Positions 1 to 15,400 of a stretch of DNA of 64,000 bases are shown here, in pieces. The DNA comes from Cardiocondyla obscurior (lineage: Eukaryota; Arthropoda; Insecta; Hymenoptera; Formicidae). Location: positions 2,790,001 to 2,854,000 of the forward strand of contig NC_091882.1 of NCBI RefSeq assembly GCF_019399895.1, read 5' to 3'. The notes beneath the pieces are model-generated. The model ran no database searches. It saw only the letters and a program-made list of their open reading frames with translations, and had not been told where the DNA came from. The first letter of the stretch is position 1; each line of letters opens with the position of its first letter. The position numbers and the translations under genes are program-made.

Positions 1-3000
1 CACGTGAGAAACAGGCGGATAATTTATTTTTTTTTTTCCGTTCAATGCTCGCGCTTTCACGAAGGGCGTCGGAAATAAAATTGAGACGAGCCATTTCGAG
101 ACTAAAGAAACGTTAAAATAGCAAAGAAAGATCGATCACCGTTGTGCAGCGGCACACGTCTGACGCAAATGCTGATTTATAAATACTTGAACGGAAACTT
201 AAATTGTATACGCCAGAATTAGAGACCTGTCCGTCGACCCGGGTCATTATTTCCCGATGGCATTTATTTGCGTTACCGAAAACCGGCTATTTATCCATTC
301 TCCAGAGCGTAGGAAGGGAAACGTAACGGCGCGGCGGTGGCAACGCGCGCGCCTTCATTTGCCAATTTACTCCAAGCTTATCGTTGTCACGGATTATCGA
401 GAGATTATTTTCGCGGCGACGTCGCGCGTTGAATTAGTTAGGGAATCTTCGCAGAAATAATCCCGACGTCTTTGTTCTCGGCGCGCTCATAATTCGATAA
501 TACCGCGGAGTGGCGTGAGCGTTTTTAGCTCCGCGAGGGTCGCCCCACGCGGTGGATGTCCCCGTAGATGCGCGCGTTATTAAGAAACGAAGACAAAAGT
601 CCTCCTCCTGCGTTCTCGGCTACGGTGCACGACCGCAAAACTGCGTCGCCGTGCCGTGCGTGTCTTTTGTGCCCGCTTCTCGTCCGCGAAAAGGATTCCC
701 CCCCCTTTCCCCCTGCCCCACCCCCCCGTCTTTTTCTTTCACACCGGCGGGCATGCACACGCGGACAGTATCGAAAAACCGGCTGGTTCACTTTGTTGCC
801 GGGAGATAATGGCCGTGCGAATCGTAAATAAGGTAATAGGTCTTCGCAGGGCCCTGGCTACGGGGCCCGAAAGATCGGGTGACGTAAGCGGCAGCCTCTT
901 AAGGTATCCTGCACGCTTCCACGAGAAGCGGACACACATACGGATATAAATCGTCCCTTCTCCCTCTTCGTCGGCTGCGGATACCGAAAACCGAAAAAAA
1001 GAGAGAAAGAGAGAAAAAAAAAAAAAAAACCCCGGCACGATTCCCGAGCCTCTTTACATTTTGCTTCACTTCTCACTGTGACGTCTGCGGCACAGTATTT
1101 CATCGTGCGATTTGTTTCGCTTTTTTTTTTTTCCTATTTTTTTTCTTTTTTTCTTTTTCGAGAATCACTCCGATGTCTGCATTGTCTCGTCGTTTCGACA
1201 CAGAGGCACCTATTCGCCCGTTCGATATTTGCGTCGGTTTGCAATCGAGTTCTACGATTATTCGAAAATCGTTCGCAGCTTTAAGCGAAGCTGTCGCGAG
1301 GTATCGCGGACCATTGCGCCGTAGGCCGTATCCGCTTTCACCGTTAATGGGGAAATAACGACGCCGGCTCTAAGTCAGACTGGCAGATGCAGCTTGCAGT
1401 TGAGCAAACATCGGTGGCGTGCGGTCAGCGGGGTTCGCACCCGTGAACGACTTGCGTGCCTCGCGCGCGCGCGACAAACGCATTTCGCGAACAACGAGGC
1501 CGGGCGATGTATCGTCGAGCAACGCTCGGCATCTGCTGATTACGTGCGCGTACGGGCCATTAAAAGCGGCCGGAGAGAGGAGCGGGAGGAAACACGGAGC
1601 GGAGGAGTAATCGCTCGTTACGGCGCAAAAAGTAGATATCGCGTCCGCGTGCAGAAAAAGAAGCGCGGTACCGATCGTTTGACGAGGCGAGCCGGACCGC
1701 CTCGCCCTCGACGGCGAGCAAGTTTTTTTTTTTCGCAGGGAGAAGGAAGACCTTACGCCCTTCGCGGGCCGGCGAGGTGTAATTATTGCGTACGGCCCGT
1801 GTGTCGCGACGAAATCAGTTTCCGATCGGGTCACTTTGAGGCGAGCGAGCTCTAAAATAATCCCGTCGAGCGTCAGAGGTGTGATTATAAAACGCTCGGG
1901 TGGGACGACGAAGGGGGTTTGCCGACGCTAAAGTCGGTCTTCCCGGCGCGACTTGGGACAGATCCCGGACCAGGACAATCGGCTAGAAAAAACACCGCCT
2001 CCCCCGGATAAATTAAAGTCGAAAGCGCTCCCACGGAGTGGCAGAGATCGCAGTTAATCGCATTCACCGTTGGAAACGATTCGGAGTGTGTTCGATATTA
2101 TTGTCAGCGGCACTCATTTCGTTAATCGCTATTGTTAATTAATTGAATCACGATCCTCTTGTGAACGATCCTGCGCGCGCTAACCGGATTATGTGAAACT
2201 CGCGACGGTAGTAGACGCTTAGGATGCCCCGGCAGTATTGATATTTCCCTCCAGGTGCGGAATATTTTTAATATCGACACGTCAGCCTCGTCGTCGAATT
2301 ATACTTAATTAAATATATTCGGAGAAGAGCAGATAAAATGCTAATAAGTGGGTACTGATTATTGTTTCTAAGAAAAGCACTTTTGCAATATCGAACCGAT
2401 GAAATTATTAACGCTGACTCTTAAAGATTAATGTACACCTGGCGCGGCTTATCTAATTTAATCGCTTTTGTTTTCTTTTTTTTTGTCACGTTTATGCGCA
2501 ATCAACACATTTTATAGACAGGTAACCGTACACTTTTGCGGCCCCTTATTATTCTAATTTACAAATAAAGATATTTTCGCGGAGTCTCGCTTCAACCGTT
2601 TCTTTTGTATCAAACATTTATTTCTGCGCTATTTGCGCGATATGCAATTCAATTATTTCGCATATATTTTATCTTTTTAAATGCACGGCGTATTGCCGCG
2701 CTTGAGGGCATTTCCTTCGGGCGCGCAATAAATAATGCTTAATAATTATTATTATTATTGCCGTTTGCATTGCCCCTTAATATTATAAATTTATGATTGC
2801 AGAAATGTAATTCTTCGCTATCGCCGATCGACAATGCCGGGCGCTGGGCGCGTATGTGTATAATAAAATTACAAAGTCGCGTCGATATTTACGGAATAGA
2901 AGCGCCGCGTCGCATTAAGCTTCCGGAATACTTCTCCCTTCGTATTACTTTTATTTAAATTCAAACGTGCCGGGATTTGCATAATAGCGCTCGTGAAGTA

Positions 3001-6000
3001 GTCGAAGACTATTTCTATTCGAATAATGATCGATCGGCGAACCTGCCGCAATTTTCCTCTGTCTCCTCTCGTCCCCGTAGACGATTTGCGCGATTCACGT
3101 AGTCCTTTAGACTTGGTAGGGCTTTTCGGCGCGCGCTAAGGGCGTACGCGTGCTCGATCGACGTAGCGAGAGCGCTAATGCCCCTTCGTCCCGGAAAGGG
3201 GTGAGCGTGCACCGTGGGATTAAGTAATAGAAGGGACGTACGCGAGAGATCGGTAGGGCGCCGAGGACGAGGCACGTGGTATGAATTCTTGGCGCGCGCG
3301 GAAACATGTGCCTCGAATGAACGTAGATCATCCACCATCGCGCAGCTAACTAAAGGAATCCGTTCTAATAACTGCCTACATTGATTTCGTTCGATAATTA
3401 AACGCCGGTACTAACTGGGTCGGTCGTCAGCGTTGTGAGAAAAAAAAGAAGCTTCGAGTAAGATCGGTATACTTTTCGCAGGAGAAACTGAAATTTTATT
3501 CAGTGCATAGTTTAACACTTTTTTTTTTTTTTTTTTTTGGCAAAGTTTGGCATGCAGAGTGTCTAAATGTGTCAAACTAATGATCGTCGTGTAAAGTATG
3601 CGGAGAAGATCGATTTAAACCGCCGGGGAAGTCGATTTGAAATTCGGGCGAAGGAGCTACTCGTGCAATTCGCCTCGCAGCTATCCCGGTACGGGGGAAC
3701 ATTCGACAGTTCTGGGACATCTCGCGCAAACGTAACTTCGCATTTCGTCCCGCCGCGTAATCTCACGTTCGTGTCGCAGTGGCGGCCACGTACAACGCGC
3801 GCGGATTCGCGCGAACGTGCACGCCGAGTCGGGCATTACAGGTCCCTCCGGCCCCGCGTATATCGTCGTGATTGTATTATAGGCTAGATGTATATATTGC
3901 TATGATTGTATTACAGGTTAGACGACGCATAACCGGCGGAACGGGGGCGAGAGGATCCCGAGCAATCTCCGCGCCTCCGAAGCTCCGAGGCGCGTGATCC
4001 ACGCAAGGGATGTGTCGTTTTCGGTGCCAACGTGCGCGCGTGTACGTGTGCACAGGTGCGCATTTCGCGCGTATTTCAAATACGTGTGCCACTGTATGAC
4101 ACAATCGACTTTACCCCTGGGGGGTTTTTGCTGTTTCTCCCTCCCCCCACCTCCCCTCTTTCCCCCGAACTTGAGCGCCGCTAAACGACTCATCCTCCGC
4201 GCGAAAGCACTTGTCGGCGCTTAAGAGAAGAAGACAAAGATGCCGACTGGTAAATAGATACGGAAGGCGGAGGGTGGTGTAACGGGGAGAAATTGGTGCC
4301 AAAAGTCGCGGCTTTCTCGAGGAAATCCTCGGCGATTCTAGAGTTCTGCCGTCTTCTCGACGTCGAGAGGATAGAAGAGGGGGGGACATATCGTCGGTTA
4401 AATAATTCATGAAGTTCCCGAGGCGCGATGAATTCCACCGGAATATTTGGTAACGCAATACGGAATATTTATAGAAACGTAATTAACCCAAAATCGGCTG
4501 GAACCGTTGTCCGAAAGACGGTAGCTCCTGTTCAACGCGCGAGGCCGCGATCGATCTTGCGCGAATCCTCGACGGAGGGCAAAAAGTGCCCCGGGCAATA
4601 AAATTGTCGCTTCATTCGCAGACTTACTGCGAATAAAGTAACGCGAGCAAGGGGGAGACGAGGGATTCTGCCGCGAGGAATAGCGAGATGTCGGCGATTC
4701 TGAGTGGCCATCTAACGGGGGCTGGTCAAAAACCTAACCGGAGTGCGCGGCTTCGATCGTCTTCCACCACGTGGATGATATCGTCTTTGGTAAATGCCTT
4801 CGTCACGCGAGGGGTGAACCGTTTATAGTCTACAAGGAAGTCGGGCTTTTTCGTCTGCCCTCCGCCGCGCGCGCATCCCCCGTACGACCCTTCGTTTCCT
4901 TCGAGGCCGCCACCGAAAGGGAGATAGCTCGGCACGCCGTCTCTCTCCCTCGCGCGTCGCAACCTTTCCTCGGCCTTACACGCCGCCGTCGTGAGAACGA
5001 TAATCGTTTTATCCACGTGAGAGCAGCGAGACGTGTATCACCTGTTCGTTTTCTCAAAGCCTCGCTCGGAAATGATATCGCTCCTACGGTATCGTACGCG
5101 AAAAATTCAACTTCGCGGTGCGCGAGAAGACGCCTGAGTTTCCCCGAAAACAGAGACCAGCGAGAGAAACTCGCCGGCACGCGGAACGCCGAAGAGATAC
5201 CGGCTTAATTACCCACCGTCAGGTTAATAAAGAACAAATTTTTTTAATAAAAGAATTTTTTAGTAAAAAAAATTTTTTAATTTACACGAAAAAAGAAAAG
5301 GAAAAAAAAAATACCGAACAATGCTGTTCGAATATATCCCGGAAGTTTTTATTAACTCGAAAAGATGACGATTTATTTGGCGCGCGAGCGAGTACTTCTT
5401 GAAGTACAGACGTGAGTTTGCACGCGCACAACTCTCGAAACTCAGGAAGTGCATGTTATACCTATATAAATCGATAATAAGGGTACGGTACAGGCGTTTC
5501 CCACCTCTGTCGTTACTTCCGCGAAGAATCGCGATCGAGGCGAAGGCTAGGACTTCGCTCGCTTATCGATCAAAGCCGAGCGTTTTCCCAGACACGCTCG
5601 TTACGAGAATCGAGAGCGATCTTTCCTCGTAACGCTCGGTCAACGTCAGTCATTCCGGAATTGATTAAACACGCGAATACGTCATATTTATTTGCGCGCG
5701 GCTTTAAAATAATTTTTTCAATTAAGATCACGGCTAATCGACGAAGACGGAACGCTCTGATTACTCCCGGCGAAAAGTGTCCCGACGTTACAAAGAATCA
5801 AGATAATTATCACGGCGCGTTTTCTTTTCGCTGTTTCAATCTCACTTCGGGGGCGCGATACAGCAGTGTGCTGATAATGCTCGCTCGATATTACAATGTA
5901 TAAAGTCAAAGTTTGCGATTCGAGCGGTTAATTACCGATTGACCGTTCACCCTACAGCAACTACCTGATCGAATAAGCAGCTAACGAAATTTCCGGCTAA

Positions 6001-6160
6001 TTGAAACCGCTATGAGGCAGCCGCTAGCATTCCGATATACAGCGCTCGGTCGTTCTTTCGATCGATCGGCATGATTCCGCGATATACGACGAATCGACGG
6101 CAGTGATAGTCATTCAGCGCGCCTATGTATCTGGTGCCCTTCGTCCCAGATGTCCCTGTC

Positions 6161-6240
6161 TTTCTCTCTCTCTGCCTTTCCACCCTGGCTCTCTCTCTCG
6201 CTTTCTCTATCTCTACCCCTCCGTCCTCTCTCTAGCTCGC
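6161..6240. repeat. CT-rich microsatellite tract
   Basis: This is a pyrimidine tract with runs of TCTCTC interrupted by CCC and TT. It is followed at 6284-6304 by just over three copies of the hexamer ATGTAA. A comparable CT/CCT tract lies at 7400-7445. These are simple-sequence repeats with no coding content. Confidence 0.7.
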
Positions 6241-6434
6241 TCGTCCTTTAACGAGGCTAGCCGAGGGTCGATCCCCGTTCGACATGTAAATGTAAATGTA
6301 AATGTTGAACAAGATCCCGCCAGGGTTTCCCAACCTCGAGTAGCCGCCACGTAGGCGAGCTAATGCCCCGGTGGCTGCGAAGAGAGAAAGAGAGAAGAGC
6401 AGTCTCTGAGAGCCACTCGTGCTGGGGACACTCG

Positions 6435-6482
6435 CCAACCAACCCCCCTCCCCCCCCTACCCTACCCTTCCCCCGTCCCCTT
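6435..6482 (-). other. C-tract cluster, potential G-quadruplex on minus strand
   Basis: Five or more runs of three to seven C are separated by one- to three-base spacers (CCCCCC, CCCCCC, CCC, CCC, CCCCC, CCCC). Read on the minus strand this satisfies the usual four-G-run rule for an intramolecular quadruplex. Similar clusters lie at 4133-4172, 12544-12581 and 23571-23600, and a G-rich one on the plus strand at 17778-17812. Confidence 0.5.
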
Positions 6483-9400
6483 TCGACCCGGTATGTGGCA
6501 AGAGTGTTGCGACCATCTCCGACACAGTTGGCAGTGGTGATCAATCTTGCTCCTGGAGACCAAGACACATTCCGACCGCCCACTCCTCTCTCTCTCCCCC
6601 TTCGCGAGGCAACAATAAAAGCCGAGCGATAAAATGTCCCGGCGGCGATAACGCGGCCACCTTGGACACGCCGGTCGCGTACCGATAACGCGGTCTTCGA
6701 GAGTTGATTCGTTATCGATCGCCGGGCTCCTCTATCTTCCCTAAACACTAAATTCTTTAATTTCAAACGGATACTACCCGGCGTTTGTTTTAATAATGCA
6801 TCCTCTAGAACGGCTCGAGGAGTCGAGTATCAACGTTCGTAAACGATTAAAAGCAAAGATGTATGGTAATAAATAGAGGCGATAAATTTTTTTTTTCTCT
6901 TTCTTTTACGACAGCTGAAAATGTTTTACATCGTGGGGATCGCGGAGGAACGTTAAAACGGCGGGGCGCAAAGTGTCGAGATTACGACGGGAAACGGCTT
7001 GACATTTCACGCGTTAGGCAGCGACGGCGAGGCACGTTCTGGCCGACGTTTAACGGCGCGGGATAATATCCGGGAATGAGGATGAGAACCGCTTGGGATT
7101 TCAGTGGGCGGCGTTGGTCCCCTCATCAAATGCTTGTCATACCGTTCTTACCCTCAAACTCCGGAGCCTAACGGATCCCAACAGCCGAGTAAAGCTCGTA
7201 CCCCCGCACCCCCGTATACACAACGAGAAAGAGGATTGTGCGTGCGTGTTCGTGTGCATGTGATGGAAAGCGGACTCGGCTACCCCAATGGACATCGTAG
7301 GCCGACGCTTAAAAAGCCATAGGCCGGAGCGATACGCCCCTGTGGATGGATGGGAATTATGCCGCTAAAACTCACCAATTACGAAACCCGAACGGCCCGC
7401 TCTCTCTCTCTCCTCTCTCCCCCCTCGCCCTCTCTCCTCTCCTTCACCACCGCATCTCGCTATCTCGCCATCCCTATCTCCGTTTCTCTCGGTCCCTTTC
7501 GTCCGCGCGACCTCCCTTTAATCTTAAACGCACCAAGTATCCTCCTCCAAACACGCGAAGGGAAATGAGTAATTAGTTTCCGACTGGATTTCCGAAATTT
7601 GCAACTGCAAACCATTAATACGAGCGCTACGTTGTAGTTAATTATTGCTGAGGCATTGGAAACTTTCGCTGAAGCGCCACGAGGTGAGAAAGAATAAATT
7701 TGACAATAAAACGTGTAGGCAGCGGGTGATTCTCGCGATTTATTCGTCGCGTTAAAATCGAGAAGACGTTCGATCGATGTTCGGGTTTATCAGCTCGCGA
7801 TCAAATACCGCGCGCAAAAAAAAAAAAAAAAAAATAAAATAAAATGAACGTACGCGTAACGTGAAAAGGAACCGCTTGTAAAGCGTAAGGTAGAAAATCG
7901 GCGCGCCAGATGGAAGAGATCGTGCAATTGTGTTCGAGACGCCCGGAGAAATAGTCGGCTGTCCGGCCGGGGCGTCAGAGACTATAACGTGTATTTACGA
8001 CGGGGGTCAAACAATAGCGGAGTGGAGCGAGATGAACAGAATCCCTTTCGATGTATCATAGTCCATCATCCGGCGCGGTGAAAAGGACCACTCGTCTGAT
8101 TACGATTTCGCGAAATCCCGCGCGTCCGCGTGACAGATTAATCAGGGGAAACCGCGCATCGTTTCTTGCCTTCCTCGCTATTAATTAATCCCTGCGATTA
8201 ATCACCCCGGACGCGTCCCGTCGAGCGGTACATTCTCACTCGGGGCGACTTGGCCGAAATAAATAAAATAAGTAAACGCGCAATCGATATTACATATATA
8301 TATATTAATGTTCCGGTTTGTCGAGATATTAGTCGCCGAACGCTTCCCCACGTGCGACGATCAAACGAACGGCACTCGAAGGCAAGGGATTGCGCCTGCG
8401 AATGACAAACGCGCCGCGCATAAATGTCACCGTTGTATTCCGACGGAGTTAACGAAGAAAATTAAACGGCGATGTGCCGCGCTTAATATCCGTGACTACA
8501 AGTTAGTATTTTACGGTAGTTCTGAAAACGCTTTAAAATCAGCCAATGTCTTTTCTACACTCTGTTGCCGGCGCACGCGAGTTATGATCCTGGCGCCGTA
8601 AAGAGAAGAGAGGAACTTCGGGTGCGCCCGAGCGGCGCGACAAGGAAGAGGCGAGAGCGGCCGTAAAAACTTTGGAGCGTTTCCATTATTCCGAGAGGAG
8701 GAAGTAAAGCGCGCCGAGAAAGACCGACCCGCTGGGGGTTTTAAAGGGTTTTCAGCGTTGGCGAGCTTGTTACATAAATCGCGAAAGGTTGATACGAAAA
8801 TGAGAATATACTTTTATAACGTTCTCCTGTCCCGCGCATGTTCCCTTAAATTCACCGGGGCAAGATTAAATACGCGCGTTTCAATACCGTCTGCATCATT
8901 TAACGGAGCGAAATGGAAGCGAGAGGTGTAATTAATTGTGGGAGAAGTTTTGAAAAGGGATATCTCTAATCGTCGCTTCTTAATTAGTCCCATTACATTT
9001 GCGCAACTTTTACAGAAGAATCGTCCTTACGTCTGCCTTCTCGTTTTTCTTTTTTTTTTCTTTATTCTCACTTTTTTTTTTTTTTTTATTCCGTGACAAC
9101 TGTGCAATTTGTTACTGCGAATGGTTCCGTCTAGCCCGACTTTCCTCCCTTTCAAAGCTCAACGAAGCCTCCGGCAAACATTTTCAATTTTCACTCCTCG
9201 TACCAATTCGGACGAGCCATTCGGCGAACAATTAGTCGCCGAACGATTTGATTAGCGATTGTCATCGGCAAATTTTTTTCCGTCCCTCGATACGCGGAAA
9301 AAAAAGAAAAAAAAAAAAAAAAGCTCACGACCGACCAACGGGCAGATCATTTTCATGCGGCAATCCCAATTTTTTATTCGACCAATTAACAGCGTAATTC

Positions 9401-12400
9401 TTCAATCGCCGCGCGAATGCAGAGCCCCTCCAAACAATATTCGGAGGCCACGTCGTATTCGAGTAATTTTTTCAGTTAATTCTTTCTCTTCCCGAATATT
9501 TCTCCTTCAATATTTTTCCGTTACAACAAGCGTTCACAAAACCAATCTTGCAACCAATAAATCGTTCGTTCTATTGACCATTAAAAAAAAATTCATTCAC
9601 TGCGCGCGTGTTTCGTTCCGAATTCATGAACAATTCTCACTAACCCAAGTTAAGATTCGATATACCTCGAGAACGCCGGGGCGCCGCTTGCCTATCGATT
9701 TTTCACGAAAGCGCAAATAAATCCCGCTTAACGTTACACGTTTACGTATGTAATCTGCGCCCGTGTCAACAGAATCGTACAAAGGTTTCAATTTCGCGTA
9801 GCGGCGTAATGATCATAAACCGCAGGCGTGTAATTTTATGGGCCGAAAACGCCGCGTTCTCCTTTTTTTTTTTTCGCGGGGGTCGGGAAGGGGCAGGTAA
9901 TAAAGCAATAAAGCGGGCGAGATTTTTGATATAAAATCCAGAGCGGGCGATCTCTCTACGGGAGGGCGAGACGCGTAGAATCCGCGGAATCTGGAGCACG
10001 AAACGACAACGGCGAACCCGGCACGAAAAGGGCGCGGGAAGGCAGCGCGAGGAACGAGTCGGCCGGAGGTGGATAGGGCCGGGTGCGCGAGAGCGAGAGA
10101 AGCGGCGAGGAAACGAAAGGGACGGCGAAACAAAGCGGCGTCCCTTTGTCCCGCTCTCAGCGTAGCTTGCTCTCCGGTCCTCGCGCGCGCTCAGCCAGGC
10201 GCATTTTGCAAAGAGCGCGTCGCGAGAGACTCTTGTTGTCCCCGCGATATTACTTCCTACATTTGCGCAAATTATATCGCCGCGCCAGAGACGCAGTCTC
10301 GCTGCCGACGCTTGCCTCGCGAGGCGCTCGTTCGCCGCACTTTTGTTCCCGCTTAAACTTCTAATGCACGTCCGCGACACGAGAGATAACTATTAATCAA
10401 AGACGTGAGCAGAGGACGGAAGCGCGAGGAGACAAACGGAGATGGAAAGGGAACGTTCACTTACTCGCCCGTGGCTGTGACTATCACCCACCGTATAAAT
10501 CCTGGTTCCTTTTTTTTTTCTCTATCTCTCTCTCTTTTTTTTATTTCTTATTTTTTTCTTTTTAACTTGTATGCGGCTTAATGTTGAAAAGCGAAATCGT
10601 ATTCGATTTTAGGAAGGAGATATGGAGATCTTAATTGTCGCTTTTCCGGCAACAAATCTGAGCTTCGCTACCCGAGTACCTACGTACTGTGTACATGACT
10701 ACCGACAAAGGAATGCGGGTGTCCTAACGCCGGTTGCGTGAAGCCGCCCGGCCGCGCGACCTCTGTTTGTATATGTATTAACGTCCGAAAGTAAATATAT
10801 GAATTCCATTTAAACGAATGGGAAACGTTTAAAGTAGCGCGTAAGACGTGTAAATACCCGTTCGTGAAATATTACTGAAAATTGTTAAACGCGAAGCCGT
10901 TTTCTCTAGCGCGGAAGAATCAAAAGTAAACGCGACGCGCGCTCTAACGTCTCGAATATATTACGTACATATAAAAAGTTTACTTCTTTCGTTTACGTAA
11001 TTATTATTTGGAATATGAATAATTACCGCCAAACGATCCTCACCGCCGTTTTTCTATTTCTCGCGATGGGAAATTGCGGAAGCTATTCCACGATCCTATC
11101 TCCGACACTTTCCGATCTTTTCTTGTCCGGTGCTACCCGACTTTCTCGGCTTTTCACGGTTTTCTAGACATCGCGTCTTAAAACAACAGACGACTCTCGC
11201 GAATAACCATTTCGCCTTTTATTATCCCCCTCGCAAAGGATCGAGTTACAGAATTACGAGCGTGACGGCAGCGTGCATTCGTTTATTTGGCCGGCAAGCA
11301 AGGAGAATAGCTCGTTCGTCCTGGCGTCTAATCTTTCCGTTATACCGGCGATCAACGGTCACGCGAAATACGTGACAAACTCAAAACGTAAAATAAAAAA
11401 AAATAAAAATAAAAATAAAATAAAAATAAAAAAATAACACAAGCGATAGATAGGCAAACTGAAAAATATCCGCCACAAATATTTCTCTACCGCTTCATCG
11501 CACGTATCTCTTTACCCTCCCCGGAATTGTTATCCGAGCTACTTGTCGGCCGGGTCTTCTAATTAAAGAGAGGAATGTACGCAGCCGCTCAATGAAAACT
11601 GCGTGTAGAAGGCGATCGCGTGCCGCGACAATTACGCCCGATTATGCGTCCGTTACTAACGGCGGGCCACGTTACCGCTTTCTTCGCAACATTGTTTGCG
11701 CGAAATCTCACGTAAGCGAAGCGGGGGATCAATTTTCACTCGTTTCTGCTAAAAGACCCGCTAATGACACCCCGAAGAAAAACGTTCCCCGAACCGCCGC
11801 CGGCGATGGAAGATATATTACGCTTGTAATGCAAGACCCGGCAGGATTTCTTCGCAAGCGGCACGCAACGCGTCGCGAGCAGTTTTTCTTTTTTTTTTTT
11901 CGTTAAGTAACGGGGCCCCGCGACGTCCGACGAGCACTTGGATTAATTAAATTTAGCTGGGTCGGCTTGATAATTATCGTTTATTACGTTTCGTTCGAGC
12001 CGGCGGGTGACGATCAACGAGGAAGTGACTCGGATGAAACTATGAATTCAGAATTTTTGTGACTCCTGGCGAAACAATCGTCGTGCCGTTTCGTTAGTCA
12101 TCGCGATAATCAAGAGTCATTTCTCGCGATTAGAAAAAAAAAAAAAAGGAAAAAAAAAACAGTCGCGTCACGCGTCGCCTAAGCTCGCGAAAAAATTATT
12201 ACCGAGTTTACGGCGCTCGGACTTTTCTGATTCTCTTTAGAGCAATTTACATCGTTACATTATTAGTCGCCGCGATAATTGCCGGTCATTTCGCGCGGTA
12301 TTAAGGAGTATTACAGCACGTTATCGCTTCGTGTCCGTCGTGCGCTTCGAGTACGCTCGTCGAAGAAACGATCGAGCCACTTTGTGCCCCTTGAGCGGAG

Positions 12401-15400
12401 CGGCGCCACATCAGCGTCAATAAGCAAACGAGTGATGCCCACATATCGCCCATTGGCCGGTTCTATGAACGGCAATTGTTGTACGTTGACTTGCGGGCTC
12501 TATAAATAATCCTCGTAATTTCTAATGGTCGCTTGTCTCTTTTCCTCCCTTTACGCCCTCCCTCCCTCCCCCTCCCCCAACTCTCTCTTCCTACAATTCG
12601 TGTGTCAGCAAATTCGCCGGTGGTCTCGTTTTATCGTGAGGGACTTTGAGCTTGTGCGGCGCGTGAAATTGCGACGGTAAAAAGAGCGGCACGAGCGGAG
12701 GCTGCGGCGCAGAGGCGTGCGCGGGGAACAATCAAACATTCTTCGAATTAGCAACGCGAAGTGCGAGAGCGGTCGACTCGACTCCCACGTGCTCTTTCGT
12801 TTCCCTTGCGCGGAGCGGTAATTACACTATATTACCCTTTGACGTTCGTTATAATGGATAACGCTAAGCAAAAATGTTGAGAATACCGGGGCGTGAGGCG
12901 GAGGAAATGCGGCAGCGCTCTGGGAAAAACGTCTGTGCGCGCGGAAACGGAAAACGTTCCGTCGATTCACCGACCTCGGCCGCGGTTTTTTAAATTGAAA
13001 TTTCGCCGAATTAAAAACTCACTTTAAATTACGCGGCAATAAGATTTTCGTTTCCCGCGCTTCCGCCTTTCTCATTAACGCTCGGATTCTCGCGCGTCGT
13101 CAAATTTTTATTTTGCCGCGCCGCAAAATTTTTCTTATATAAATAAAAAAAAAAAATAAAAATAAAAAAAGACAGTAAAATATGATAAAAAGTACTTACG
13201 GGAGCGGCGGGATGTCTCGCCGGCGCGGGGTACATCTTAGTCTTGGGCAATTGCTTCTTAGAAATCGCTGCAGCGTCTACGGTGCACTGTACGCACGATC
13301 ATTTCACCATTTCGTGGGCACGGTCGCATCCTCGTGACTCGGAAGGGCTCCCATCCGGACGACTGGTTCCCTCTTAGATCGGTCCTCCTCCTTTCTTGCA
13401 CTTTTCACGGCACAACGCGACTCATCGCGGTTACTTTATCGCGCGAACACTTCTCTCATTTATTAATAGACGCGGCGGTCGAAACTTTGCGGATCTCGTT
13501 TAAGTTCGACGTACGCTCGCGACACTTTTCCCCTTCGGCATCGTCGAGTGCCTCCGTCTCCCTGTGAAAGAAAAATCTGATTTTTATTTCCTCGCTTCCT
13601 GCGTAACGTCGCGCGTAAGCCAATAATTTCTTATCGCGCGTTTTCTCGCGCGAGGAGCCCGTTCGCTCGAGCGGGAAAACATTTGCTCGTTGGCGCTATT
13701 TAGATTCTTTTTTTCTCTCTCTCTCTCTCCCTTTCGAGAAAGCGGCGCTAAAAATCGTCCTTTATTAACCGCGATATCTCGCGGGCGCCATGCGTTCTCA
13801 TTTCACCGACGTCGCGCGCGTGTGAGCGCAGCTTTACGATGGCGATCAATTTATCGTTCGATTTACTAGACGCGTAAACCGCGCGTCCCGCCGTTGCTCC
13901 GGGAGCATTTATCCTAATCTCCGAGGCGTGTTTCGAGCCGAGGACAAAGAGCGAGAGAAAAAAAAAGGAAAAAAAAAAAAGGACCGGAGATGCGGCGGCG
14001 TGAGAAGGACAGAAGGCGAAAAGAAAGCGCGCCCGACCGTGCATGTATATCGGGCGCAAAGCTGCCGGCTGTGCGCAACGTCACGTTTCAGGATCTACGA
14101 CGCATTGATTACGATGCAATTTTCAATGGACCGCGGCGGCAGTAGCAACACGATGCATTTACGCGCAACCATTATCGCAAACACCGCGACGTGTCAAATG
14201 CGACGCGTTGGGCAAATTCCACGGCGAAAACAAAATTAAAAAAATGAAAAATAAAAGAAAATAAAAAGACATAAGGTGCTTCTTACCCGCGAGTCCGTTT
14301 ACGAAAGCGCAGTAAGGTTCCCCGTCGAGGGTTCGATAATTAAAAGATTTTCGCGCAAGAGTAGGCGTACGTGCGAGAGACAAACGTCGAAATCTCGCGA
14401 CCGGACCACCCTAGCCCGATCGCGGATCGATCAATTTCCTTCCTTCGAGCTGACGGACAGCCGCGTCGTTTACATTTATCGTGGGGGGAGGGGAAACATT
14501 TAAATAAGCGCGAATCGATCGACGTGTGTGTTCTGGTAGCGCTCGTCGCACGCCGAACGAGGCGAGGGAACGATAGGAGGCACTAAAGCGGCCGTGCAAA
14601 CACTCACGGCCGATGGATGCGCCGGCCTCAGCGACGTCGGGTTAGTTTAGGCCGTAGGCTTAATTTCCAAGTCGAGAATTGGCCGTTCGACGGCGGTAGC
14701 TGGGACGGAACGGGAGGGAGGGAGGGAGGATAATTCGCGGTCCCGCGCTCTTCGCGCGCCGAGTCCGCGCGAATTGCCGTGCGCGATTTCAGCCCGCGCT
14801 GTTTATTTTAGCCGCGCCGCGGGCGGGTCGCGGATTACGGGAAACATTTTTGCGATTTGCACGCCCGGCCGACGAAAGGGGGGTGTCGGACGGCCGTCCG
14901 AAAACCAGCGTGCCACGCGTGGACCCCGCTGGACAGCGTCGCCTATTATTTTCACGCTTTTACCGTGCCGCACGATCGCATATACATGACGCGTCATTAC
15001 GGGCTCTTTGTAACGCGGGATGATGTTTCGTGTAACGCGCAAAATGGAGTCATATAACCGCGTTAACAGTCCATTCTCCGCGGATAATGTATTTCGCGTG
15101 GCGACACACGCGCACGTAGGCAGGTCCGGCTTGGTGTGCACGTGTGCGTGGATATAAATATATTTATATACGTACGCCGTAATGTAACGCGCTGGGGTTC
15201 GAAAAAAAAAAAAAAAAAAAAATCCCAGGCCCCGAATTCGAGCCGTCGCGTCCCCGTCAATTTGCAGGCGAATGCACGTCACGACGGGACGATAAAAACT
15301 TTTCGGCCCGATACCGTGTGACGTCGCGACGCGCCCCGTCGGCAAACGACGCCGCCGTCGCCAAATTAAATCCGCCCTCGTCCGTCCGCGTTTCCCGCAA

